Shown here piece after piece: positions 33,831 through 41,978 of a stretch of 64,000 nt of DNA. Position numbers and translations under genes: made by a program. The notes below the pieces were generated by a model, which saw only the letters and a list, made by a program, of their open reading frames with translations, did not search any database and had not been told where the DNA came from. The stretch's first letter is position 1. Each line of letters opens with the position of its first letter. Source of the stretch: Bacillota bacterium (GTDB lineage Bacteria > Bacillota > Bacilli > Desulfuribacillales > Desulfuribacillaceae). Where the stretch lies: contig JAEWFW010000064.1 in assembly GCA_023388635.1 (NCBI GenBank), positions 1 to 64,000 of the forward strand. Reading direction: 5' to 3'.

Positions 33831-35004
33831 CCGATTTGGCGAGTTTGGCGGACAATTTATTCCGGAAACGCTGATGCACGCAGTCAAAGAATTGGAAGAA
33901 CAGTATACACGCTACAAAGACGATCCGCAATTTATCGCGGAGTATCAATATCTTTTAAAGCAATATTCCGGTCGGGAGACGCCGTTGTTTTTTGCCGAGC
34001 GTTTGACGGAGAAATTGCAGGGTGCCAAAATATTTTTGAAACGGGAAGATCTGAACCATACAGGTGCTCATAAAATCAACAATACAATCGGTCAAGCGCT
34101 GTTAGCGCGGAAAATGGGCAAACGCAAGATCGTCGCAGAAACGGGTGCCGGACAGCACGGAGTGGCAACGGCAACGGTATGCGCATTGCTCGACATGGAA
34201 TGCATCGTTTTCATGGGAGAGGAAGACGTACAACGCCAAAAGCTCAACGTATTCCGTATGGAATTGCTCGGCGCTAAGGTCGTAGCCGTGACATCGGGAA
34301 CAAAGACTTTGAAAGACGCGACGAATGAAGCGTTGCGTCATTGGGTTGCCAATGTGGAAGACACGTTTTATATTATCGGATCGGTCGTAGGACCGCATCC
34401 TTATCCGACAATCGTGCGCGATTTTCAACGGGTGATCGGCGACGAGAGCCGCAGACAAATTGTCGAGCAAACGGATCGCTTACCGGAATGTGTCATTGCC
34501 TGTGTCGGCGGCGGCAGCAATGCTATCGGAATGTTTACCGCATTCTTGGACGATGCGCAAGTAGAATTGATCGGCGTAGAAGCGGCGGGAGAAGGCATTG
34601 AGACCGGTCGCCACGCCGCGACGATGACGAAAGGAACTCTGGGTATTATCCACGGCATGAAGACATATTTGCTGCAAGATGCCTATGGGCAAATTACGCC
34701 GGTGCATTCCATTTCCGCCGGACTTGATTATCCCGGCATCGGTCCTGAGCATGCGTATTTGCGCGATAGCGGCAGAGTGGTATATCATGCGATTACTGAC
34801 GGCGAGGCGATGGAAGCACTATTGCTGCTGAGTAAAACTGAGGGCATCATCCCGGCGCTGGAAAGCGCCCATGCCGTTGCCGAAGCGTTGAAAAAAGCGC
34901 CGACTATGAACCCTGATCAATCATTGATCATATGCCTGTCAGGCAGGGGAGACAAAGACGTCAATACGGTACTTGATTATATGGGAGGTGGCACGCATGA
35001 GTAA
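33808..35004 (+). CDS. trpB: Tryptophan synthase beta subunit
   Basis: TrpB condenses indole with serine using PLP on Lys89 in NHTGAHKINN. The phosphate-binding GGGSNAIGMF and the catalytic GEEDVQRQKLNVFRME region are visible. 398 residues, the TrpB1 type that partners TrpA. GGAGG lies ten bases before the ATG. It ends inside trpA, so the two subunits are made in balance. Confidence 0.97.
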   Translation: MKNSCNPSRFGEFGGQFIPETLMHAVKELEEQYTRYKDDPQFIAEYQYLLKQYSGRETPLFFAERLTEKLQGAKIFLKREDLNHTGAHKINNTIGQALLARKMGKRKIVAETGAGQHGVATATVCALLDMECIVFMGEEDVQRQKLNVFRMELLGAKVVAVTSGTKTLKDATNEALRHWVANVEDTFYIIGSVVGPHPYPTIVRDFQRVIGDESRRQIVEQTDRLPECVIACVGGGSNAIGMFTAFLDDAQVELIGVEAAGEGIETGRHAATMTKGTLGIIHGMKTYLLQDAYGQITPVHSISAGLDYPGIGPEHAYLRDSGRVVYHAITDGEAMEALLLLSKTEGIIPALESAHAVAEALKKAPTMNPDQSLIICLSGRGDKDVNTVLDYMGGGTHE

Positions 35005-35794
35005 GCTGTTTGTTCCGTTTATTACGGCTGGGTATCCGACTATGCAAATTACCAAAGAAATTATTCGCGAATGCGATAACATGAACATTCCGTACATTGA
35101 ACTGGGCATTCCTTATTCTGACCCGGTCGCCGACGGTCCGACGATTCAGCGCTCCAGCGAAATTGCACTGGCAAACGGAACAAATCTCGACGGTGTTTTT
35201 ACTATGCTGGAAGAATTATCGCCGCAATCACTATCGACTAAATTGGTGATATTCAGTTATTACAATCCGCTGTTCGCTTACGGATTTGAGAAGTTTTGCC
35301 GTAAATGCGCAGAAAACGGCATTTACGCTGTGCTAATTCCCGATTTACCATTTGAGGAAGAGGCAGAAGTCGTATCTTTGCTCAAGCGATACGGCATCGT
35401 ACTCATTCCACTGGTCGCCCCGACATCCAAGGGACGCTTACAGAAAATATTGCAGAATAAAGATGAAGGATTCATTTATTGTGTCTCATCATTGGGAGTT
35501 ACCGGCGAAAGACAAAACTTCCATAGCGATCTGCAAGCGTTTATCTCGGAGATTCGCCAAGTATCGTCATTGCCGATAGCCGTTGGGTTCGGCATCGCCA
35601 ACCGGCAACAGGCAGAAGAGATCGGTCGTTTCGGCGATGGTGTGATTATCGGCAGCAAAATTATCAACATTATCACAGCTACCTATGAGCAAATGTATGG
35701 AAGTGTAGGCAGTGAGACGGTGGAAAAGCAGACAATTGATGCTCGTGCTATTGCTGTAGAAGTGGGGAAACAAATAGCAGCACTACATCCATAG
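34997..35794 (+). CDS. trpA: Tryptophan synthase alpha subunit
   Basis: TrpA cleaves indole-3-glycerol phosphate and passes indole to TrpB. The catalytic Glu35 and Asp46 lie in YIELGIPYSDPVADGPTIQ. The phosphate loop is in AVGFGIANRQQAEEI and GVIIGSKIIN. 265 residues; the ATG at 34997 follows GGGAGG. It ends the trp operon; no clear terminator was found in the 64 bases before the convergent dehydratase gene. Confidence 0.95.
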   Translation: MSKLFVPFITAGYPTMQITKEIIRECDNMNIPYIELGIPYSDPVADGPTIQRSSEIALANGTNLDGVFTMLEELSPQSLSTKLVIFSYYNPLFAYGFEKFCRKCAENGIYAVLIPDLPFEEEAEVVSLLKRYGIVLIPLVAPTSKGRLQKILQNKDEGFIYCVSSLGVTGERQNFHSDLQAFISEIRQVSSLPIAVGFGIANRQQAEEIGRFGDGVIIGSKIINIITATYEQMYGSVGSETVEKQTIDARAIAVEVGKQIAALHP

Positions 35795-35858
35795 CGGTAC
35801 GTAGCGCTGCATAATTGTATGGTTTTTGGTGTGAAGTGTATGTTTTTAAAAATTGCTT

Positions 35859-36845
35859 TTATACGTATGCTTGTAAAGATTCGTAAATACGTTGCATCGT
35901 TTCGTTGCAACCGCTCATTTGCAGGGCGACCTTTTTCCCTGCTAATTTGTGTTTGATTTTCTCGGCGGCAGCCAGTGTCAAAGAACCAGCGCTTTCTGTA
36001 AGATTGTGTGTATACAAGAGAGCCATATACATGCCTTTGCGTATCTCTTCTTCGGATAGCAGTATGAAATCAGTCAGTTGGTCTTTGTAGATGGAGAACG
36101 GCAACTCATAGGCAGCGCCCGTAGCGACGCCGCCGGCAAACGTGCGGTTTGCCGCTTGGGTGATCGTTCCTGACTTCCATGATTGGTAAGCGCCTTGTGA
36201 TTCATATGCTTGGACGGCATAGATCTCAATTTTAGGATTGACGGTTTTAAATACGGTTACAGCCGCTGCCAGCTCACTGCCACCGCCGATAGGGACAATG
36301 ATCGCATCGAGGTTCGGCAAATCACGTAAAATTTCTGTAAAAGCCGTTCCAACACCGTGGAGCAGCTCCGGCTCATTTGCCGGATGAATATAATAAAGGT
36401 CACGTTGTTTCTGGATATCGGCACACGCTTTTGCCGCTTGTTCGAAATTATCGCCAATTTCTACTAGATTAGCACCGGCATCTTTGATCAATTGGCTTTT
36501 TTCACGACCGCACCCTTTGGGAACGACAATTGTAGCTTCCATAGCGGACAGTTTAGCAGCGGTCGCAATCGAAATTCCGTGATTTCCCATAGAAAACGTA
36601 ATTACACCGTTGATGTTGCGTTTTTTCAGGTGATGCATTAAATTCAATCCGCCGCGGATTTTGAAGCTGCCTCCCGGCAAATGATTTTCGTGTTTGACAT
36701 AAATTTCACAGTCACACAGCGTGGAAAGATTTTGATAGAAAGTGAGCGGTGTAGGTTTAAGTGTTTGATAGATAATTTTCTCCGCTTGTAATACTCCTCG
36801 GTATGAGACAGTGGAAACAGGACGATTAATAATTGCTGTTTTCAT
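35859..36845 (-). CDS. Threonine/serine dehydratase-like PLP enzyme
   Basis: A 328-residue fold-type II PLP enzyme of the threonine/serine dehydratase group. The PLP Lys is in GGSFKIRGGLN (about residue 56), the substrate loop is TFSMGNHGISIA, and the phosphate-binding glycines are in IVPIGGGSELAAA. There is no C-terminal ACT domain, so it is closer to catabolic dehydratases than to IlvA. The second family loop SxGNHG is kept. The start at 36845 follows AAAGGGG. It is transcribed away from a MocR regulator that most likely controls it. The natural substrate is uncertain: threonine, serine, or a related amino acid. Confidence 0.75.
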   Translation of the reverse strand: MKTAIINRPVSTVSYRGVLQAEKIIYQTLKPTPLTFYQNLSTLCDCEIYVKHENHLPGGSFKIRGGLNLMHHLKKRNINGVITFSMGNHGISIATAAKLSAMEATIVVPKGCGREKSQLIKDAGANLVEIGDNFEQAAKACADIQKQRDLYYIHPANEPELLHGVGTAFTEILRDLPNLDAIIVPIGGGSELAAAVTVFKTVNPKIEIYAVQAYESQGAYQSWKSGTITQAANRTFAGGVATGAAYELPFSIYKDQLTDFILLSEEEIRKGMYMALLYTHNLTESAGSLTLAAAEKIKHKLAGKKVALQMSGCNETMQRIYESLQAYV

Positions 36846-36874
36846 AAAAAGCCCCTTTCTTACGGACGATATTT

Positions 36875-36946
36875 GCATACAATGCATACAATTTATAAGA
36901 TTGTACCATTGAATATCGGAGAAATCCACGCTATAATTGTATGCAA
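36875..36946. promoter_or_regulatory. Intergenic operators and promoter of the MocR gene
   Basis: GCATACAATGCATACAATT (36875-36893) contains two direct repeats of GCATACAAT, and the inverse AATTGTATGC recurs at 36935-36944. Direct plus inverted copies are typical of MocR binding. The MocR promoter is clear: TTGAAT (36909-36914), 17 bases, TATAAT (36932-36937); the inverted copy overlaps its -10, which suggests autorepression. Confidence 0.7.
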
Positions 36947-36968
36947 GACAATTGAAAGGATCATTCAT

Positions 36969-38387
36969 ATGCCGATAAATTCATTTGAAAACTATCCCTT
37001 AACCTGGAAACCGGAACGCGATACATTAGAAAAGCCGTTGTATTTATCGATTGCCAATCGGCTGGAAGAAGATATTGTCACAGGTAAGCTGTTGCCCCAT
37101 ACTAAATTACCCCCACAAAGGGAGCTCGCCGACTTCCTAGATATTAATCTCAGCACTGTTACCAGGGCGTTTAAAGTTTGTGAATTGAAAGGGTTAATCT
37201 ATGGGACAACCGGCAAAGGAACCTTTGTAGCGGCAAACACCAATTTGCCCAATGTCGTGACGAACCACGAATCGACGGCGAAATATATCGAATTAGGGGT
37301 TATTAAACCATTCTATCAGTTGAACTCACTTGTGATGAATTTGATGCCGTCTGTTTTGAACAAGTCGTATGCCAATACGCTATTAGAATACAGCTATCCC
37401 TTGGGGACGGAATACCAATTACAGGCGGCACAGCAATGGCTGGCGTATTTTCATATGGATGTCGCGACAGACAATCTTGTCATTACTTCCGGGGCACAGA
37501 ATGCACTGACGATTGCGTTAGTATCTCTGTTCAAACCGGGGGATAAGATTGTTACGGATCTGTATACGCATCCGAATTTTAAAAATCTCGCCAGTCTATT
37601 AAATATTCAACTCGTACCTGTCGCCAGCGACGAATACGGAATGGTTCCCGAATCACTCGATGCTGTATGTAAGACAAACGGTATTAAGGGAATTTATCTG
37701 ATGCCGTCATACAGCAATCCGACGAATACGACGATGCATGCGGAACGTCGGGCAGACATTGCCAAGATCATCGTCAAACACGCGATGATTTTAATTGAAG
37801 ACGACGTATATGCTTTTTTATTGCGGGAGAAAATCCCACCGGTTTCCGCCTTAATACCGGAGCAGTCCATTTATATATGCGGCACGTCGAAATCGCTTTG
37901 CGCGGGTTTGCGTGTAGCCTTTGTCGCATTACCGACGACACTTCGCGCCCGGTATGTCAACGGTATTTATAATATCAATTTGAAAACACCGGCGTTGAAT
38001 GTGGAAATCATCAGTGATTTGATTTATAGCGGAACGGCTGTGAAAATAATAGAGCAAAAGCTGGAATTGGTTCAACAGCGCAATCAAGTATATTATCAGT
38101 ATTTCCCTTCGGAACAAACGCCAATGGATACGATGTGTTTTTCTCAATGGCTTGCGATCGACAGCCGCATACCCGGTCATCAATTTGAAGAACTGGCGAA
38201 AAAGCGGGGAATCCGGGTATTTTGTTCTGATAGATTTGCCGTCGGCAATGAAGAAGGACGCTCATTTTTGCGCATCGCCGTCTCTTCGCCTGACGATGTA
38301 CAAAGTCTGGAAAGCGGGCTGCAAATATTGCAAGAACTGCTAGACAATCAATATATCATCGACGAAAAAGCAGATTTTATCGTATAG
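36969..38387 (+). CDS. MocR-type GntR family regulator
   Basis: A 472-residue regulator with an N-terminal GntR winged helix (KLPPQRELADFLDINLSTVT, about 42-61) and a C-terminal aminotransferase-fold domain. The latter has the PLP-type elements MPSYSNPTNTTMH, LIEDDVYAFL and the Lys in CGTSKSLCAGLR, so it probably binds PLP. The ATG at 36969 follows AAAGGA by eight bases. It is divergent from a PLP-dependent dehydratase and likely senses PLP or an amino-acid adduct to control it. Confidence 0.88.
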   Translation: MPINSFENYPLTWKPERDTLEKPLYLSIANRLEEDIVTGKLLPHTKLPPQRELADFLDINLSTVTRAFKVCELKGLIYGTTGKGTFVAANTNLPNVVTNHESTAKYIELGVIKPFYQLNSLVMNLMPSVLNKSYANTLLEYSYPLGTEYQLQAAQQWLAYFHMDVATDNLVITSGAQNALTIALVSLFKPGDKIVTDLYTHPNFKNLASLLNIQLVPVASDEYGMVPESLDAVCKTNGIKGIYLMPSYSNPTNTTMHAERRADIAKIIVKHAMILIEDDVYAFLLREKIPPVSALIPEQSIYICGTSKSLCAGLRVAFVALPTTLRARYVNGIYNINLKTPALNVEIISDLIYSGTAVKIIEQKLELVQQRNQVYYQYFPSEQTPMDTMCFSQWLAIDSRIPGHQFEELAKKRGIRVFCSDRFAVGNEEGRSFLRIAVSSPDDVQSLESGLQILQELLDNQYIIDEKADFIV

Positions 38388-38389
38388 GA

Positions 38390-38418
38390 TTGAATTTTCA
38401 GGCTTCAATGTGTACAAT
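38390..38418 (+). promoter_or_regulatory. Sigma-A promoter before tyrA
   Basis: TTGAAT (38390-38395) and TACAAT (38413-38418), 17 bases apart, 64 bases upstream of the tyrA start. Confidence 0.6.
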
Positions 38419-38482
38419 GAGAAAAATATTATTTAGTGAGAAGAAGTGAAATCGATATGAAACGGGTTGAGGGAGTAAATCT

Positions 38483-39598
38483 ATGAATCAAAACATCCAT
38501 ATTAAACAAATTTGTATCATTGGCGTCGGGCTGATTGGTGGCTCGATTGCTTTATCGGTAAAAGATGTGTTTCCAGAAATTGAAATTGTCGGTGTCGATA
38601 CGGAGTTGAATTACATCCATGAGGCGCTGTCTGTCGGTGCCATTGACTGGGGAACTGTCGATCTCAAACAAGGAGTGCAGGAAGCAGATATTATCATCAT
38701 TGCCACACCTGTGAAAGCGACGGAAGGTATTATAGGGCAACTGTGTGCAATCGATATTAAACCGTCATGCATTGTGACCGACGTAGGCAGCACGAAAGAG
38801 AACATTTTTACGATGTCCGAATGTTTCCGCGCGAAAAATATTGCTTTTATTGGCGGACACCCAATGGCAGGATCAGAGCGCTCCGGCGTCAAGGCAGCCA
38901 GTCTGAGATTGTTCGAAAATGCATATTACATATTGACGCCGAGTGAATGGACGGAAGACAAAGACATCGAAACACTGCGGCAGATTTTGTCGTCTACTAA
39001 AGCAGAGATTATTGTCATGTCTTCTAAAATGCATGACCAAGTTGTCGGTGCCATTAGCCATTTACCGCATATCGTTGCATCGGCGCTCGTCAATTTGGTT
39101 CGTGAGAAACGGGACAATCCGTATTATACGGCTTTGGCTTCAGGAGGTTTTCGTGATATCACGCGGATTGCGTCCGCCAACGTGGAGATGTGGCGTGATA
39201 TCGTCATCAGTAACCGCGATTCTATTTTGGAACTGCTCGGCGATTGGGAGCGCCATATGCGCGAATTTAGAGAGGCAATTGAGGCAACAGATGTTTCAAA
39301 CATCGAGGAATTTTTTGAGACGGCTAAAAACTATCGTAATGATTTGCCGATCCGCCAGCAAAGTTTAATCTATAACGTCTACCAGATCAATGTCGATATT
39401 CCCGACACCCCTGGAGTGATCGGTAATATTGCCGGCTTGTTAGGGAAAAATGGCGTAAATATCCGTAACTTATACATCACACATAACCGCGAGCGGGGAG
39501 AAGGAGCTATGCGCCTGACGTTTACGACGCGCGAACTGCAAAAACAAGCATTCGACGTGCTGAGCACGGCAGGATATATTGTACAGTTGGAAGATTGA
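38483..39598 (+). CDS. tyrA: Prephenate dehydrogenase with ACT domain
   Basis: TyrA oxidises prephenate to 4-hydroxyphenylpyruvate with NAD. The Rossmann motif IIGVGLIGGSIALSV is at residues 10-25, GGHPMAGSERSGV holds the substrate-site His, and AISHLPHIVASALV the catalytic region. The last 75 residues (VYQINVDIPDTPGVIGNIAG) form an ACT domain, expected to bind tyrosine for feedback control. 371 residues. The ATG follows GAGGGAG. Chorismate mutase, which supplies prephenate, is not in the window. Confidence 0.93.
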   Translation: MNQNIHIKQICIIGVGLIGGSIALSVKDVFPEIEIVGVDTELNYIHEALSVGAIDWGTVDLKQGVQEADIIIIATPVKATEGIIGQLCAIDIKPSCIVTDVGSTKENIFTMSECFRAKNIAFIGGHPMAGSERSGVKAASLRLFENAYYILTPSEWTEDKDIETLRQILSSTKAEIIVMSSKMHDQVVGAISHLPHIVASALVNLVREKRDNPYYTALASGGFRDITRIASANVEMWRDIVISNRDSILELLGDWERHMREFREAIEATDVSNIEEFFETAKNYRNDLPIRQQSLIYNVYQINVDIPDTPGVIGNIAGLLGKNGVNIRNLYITHNRERGEGAMRLTFTTRELQKQAFDVLSTAGYIVQLED

Positions 39599-39682
39599 GT
39601 GAACGTGACAGGTAGGGTATTGTACAAAATACTATATATGAATGTTCGAATGAGATTGTAAAAGGAAAGGATATGGCAAACA

Positions 39683-40996
39683 ATGAAACATACTGATGAT
39701 ATATGCACATTTCTGCCGATTCAGGAATTTCGCGGTCAATGTGAAGTGCCTGGCGATAAATCGATTTCTCACCGTTCAATCATTTTCGGCAGCATTGCCG
39801 AAGGCGTGACTGAAATCACGAATTTTCTGCCGGGTCTTGACTGTATGAGTACGATTGATGTTTTTCGCCGCATGGGAGTGACGATTGATGTCGTAAGCCC
39901 TACCCATATTCGCGTGAGCGGTCGGGGCATGGAGGGGCTGCAAGAGCCGGCGGATATTCTCGATGTCGGAAACTCCGGTACGACGATCCGCTTGTTGAGC
40001 GGTCTGTTGAGCGGAACCGCATTTTACTCTGTAATGACAGGCGATCAGTCCATACGCAGGCGCCCGATGAATCGCGTGCAGCAGCCGTTGTCATTGATGG
40101 GAGCACAAATCTACGGCAGAGATCGAGGCAATTTGGCACCCTTAGCGATTGTTGGGACGAAACTGCAAGCGATCACGTATGCATCACCTGTCGCCAGTGC
40201 GCAGATCAAATCAAGCATTTTGCTTGCTGGTCTATGGGCAGACGGACATACGACGGTCACAGAACCGACAAAATCGCGTGACCATACGGAGCGGATGTTA
40301 AAAGCATTTGGCGGCGAAGTCGTCGTCGAAGGCAATTCCGTAACGGTTACAGGTGGAGTTCCTAAGCTACAAGGGCAAAACATCTGTGTTCCCGGGGATA
40401 TATCATCGGCGGCGTTTTTAATGGTAGCCGCATCGATTATTCCTAACAGCGAAATATGTATCGAGAATGTCGGTGTCAATCCGACGCGCTCGGGAATTAT
40501 CGACGGATTGTTGGCGATGAATGCCGATATACAATTGGTCAACCATAGAATGTTCGGAGAAGAGCCGGTTGCCGATATCATAGTGAAGAGCCGGCAGTTA
40601 AAGGGGACTGTGATCGGCGGAGATTTGATTCCACGTCTGATTGATGAAATCCCTGTCCTATTAGTTGCCGCCGCCGTAGCTGACGGCAAAACGCTTATCA
40701 AAGACGCTAAGGAATTGCGTGTCAAAGAAACGGACCGCATCCAAGTCATGCATGATGAATTGGGCAAGGTCGGAATCCGCAGCACGCCTTTAGCAGACGG
40801 TATGGAAATAGACGGTAATCAACATTTTACAGGCGGTCATATTGAAACGCATCATGATCACCGCATTGGCATGGCGTTTGCCGTAGCGGCATGCATTGCA
40901 CAACAAGCGATTACGATATCCGATTACTGTGCAGTGCAGGTTTCATTCCCTAATTTCACGGAGATCATGACGCGTTTAGGAGCTCGTTGCGAATAA
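39683..40996 (+). CDS. aroA: EPSP synthase
   Basis: AroA (called aroE in B. subtilis) joins shikimate 3-phosphate and PEP. Seen are VPGDKSISHRSIIFGSIAEG with the N-terminal Lys, LDVGNSGTTIRLLSGLLSG, RDHTERMLKAFG and the late signature LRVKETDRI. 437 residues. The motif DVGNSGTTIR is that of Bacillota enzymes. The SD AAAGGAAAGGA is about 11 bases from the ATG, a long gap. It is followed by a convergent operon after 17 bases. Confidence 0.95.
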   Translation: MKHTDDICTFLPIQEFRGQCEVPGDKSISHRSIIFGSIAEGVTEITNFLPGLDCMSTIDVFRRMGVTIDVVSPTHIRVSGRGMEGLQEPADILDVGNSGTTIRLLSGLLSGTAFYSVMTGDQSIRRRPMNRVQQPLSLMGAQIYGRDRGNLAPLAIVGTKLQAITYASPVASAQIKSSILLAGLWADGHTTVTEPTKSRDHTERMLKAFGGEVVVEGNSVTVTGGVPKLQGQNICVPGDISSAAFLMVAASIIPNSEICIENVGVNPTRSGIIDGLLAMNADIQLVNHRMFGEEPVADIIVKSRQLKGTVIGGDLIPRLIDEIPVLLVAAAVADGKTLIKDAKELRVKETDRIQVMHDELGKVGIRSTPLADGMEIDGNQHFTGGHIETHHDHRIGMAFAVAACIAQQAITISDYCAVQVSFPNFTEIMTRLGARCE

Positions 40997-41013
40997 TACA
41001 GGTAGTAATGCAT

Positions 41014-41235
41014 TCAAAGCTCTACCAGTGCCAACGTGGCAATAAAAAAGATTAGCAGAATCATAATAATCGTCGCGCTGGGAAAGAAAATTGCGTAGAT
41101 AAATAATACAATCGTACCAATCAATACGAGAAATTTAGCGATACCCGCCAAATCGAATAAAAAGCAGCGGAAATTTCCCCTTCGGACTAAAGAACACCAA
41201 AAACGACGCAGCGTATTTGTGAAATCGTTAAACAT
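41014..41235 (-). CDS. Small membrane protein
   Basis: A 73-residue protein with a basic N-terminal part (TLRRFWCSLVRRGNFRC) and two hydrophobic helices (LAGIAKFLVLIGTIVLFIYA and ATIIMILLIFFIATLALVEL). AGGAG lies eleven bases before the ATG, in the 17-base gap after the carboxypeptidase-like gene, so it is the third gene of that operon. No family was recognised. It may help place the MurF-like or carboxypeptidase-like partner at the membrane; this is only inference. Confidence 0.55.
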   Translation of the reverse strand: MFNDFTNTLRRFWCSLVRRGNFRCFLFDLAGIAKFLVLIGTIVLFIYAIFFPSATIIMILLIFFIATLALVEL

Positions 41236-41252
41236 AGGGTTTTCACTCCTGA

Positions 41253-41975
41253 TTACGTCGCATCAATTAAAGCAAATGTCACCTTTTCGAAATTTTCTTG
41301 ATCAATTCCTGCATAGGATGCGACATATATCTGATTATTTTTTTCAAAGAAAAACAAAAAGCACTTTCCTGCTTTAGGAGTGAAACCGGTTTTCCCGGCA
41401 ATCACTCCTTTTTGCCGTAGTAATGTATTGAGGTTTTTAAACACGATAGGCTTCTTGCCGTTTGCCGTGAGTAATTTACATCTGGGCATTTTTAATATAT
41501 TCATCAGTGTCGTGTTTGGATACACTTTTTTGCCGAGCAAAACCAGATCATGGATTGTCGTATAATGTGCCGGATTATGGAGCCCGTTTGGATTGACAAA
41601 TTGGCTTTTATTCATGCCGATTTTTTGGCAGTATTGCTTCGTCAACTGTTGCCATGGTTGTTTCGCACGGTATGCGACGACTTTAGACAGAGTAATGGCA
41701 ATATCGTTCAAACTGCCGATCAGCAATCCTTGCATTAAACTTTGGATCGTGTAATGAGTCCCGACACGTAAATCGGCACGGAATTGCGGAGCTTGCGGTG
41801 ATTGGCGGATGCGTATTTTTTCTTTCATTTGGCAATGTTCTAGGACGAGTAGGGCGGTCAACAGTTTAGTGATGCTGGCAGGAAAGATTCTTTTGTGTGT
41901 ATTCTTTTTTATTACCCAACATGATTGGCTCAGGGAATATACGCCATATGCATTGACTTGATTGAGAATGTCCAT
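41253..41975 (-). CDS. D,D-carboxypeptidase-like protein lacking a signal peptide
   Basis: A 240-residue member of the penicillin-binding S11 family. All three active-site motifs are present: Ser34-x-x-Lys37 in FPASITKLL, Ser88-x-Asn90 in GSLNDIA, and Lys195-Thr-Gly in AGKTGFTP. These normally trim D-Ala from peptidoglycan outside the cell. Here the protein starts directly with the catalytic domain, without signal peptide and without the C-terminal domain and anchor. The start has no good SD and comes three bases after the MurF-like stop, so it probably depends on coupled translation. It may act on a cytoplasmic D-Ala-ended precursor, or export signals may be unusual. Confidence 0.75.
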   Translation of the reverse strand: MDILNQVNAYGVYSLSQSCWVIKKNTHKRIFPASITKLLTALLVLEHCQMKEKIRIRQSPQAPQFRADLRVGTHYTIQSLMQGLLIGSLNDIAITLSKVVAYRAKQPWQQLTKQYCQKIGMNKSQFVNPNGLHNPAHYTTIHDLVLLGKKVYPNTTLMNILKMPRCKLLTANGKKPIVFKNLNTLLRQKGVIAGKTGFTPKAGKCFLFFFEKNNQIYVASYAGIDQENFEKVTFALIDAT

Positions 41976-41978
41976 CAG

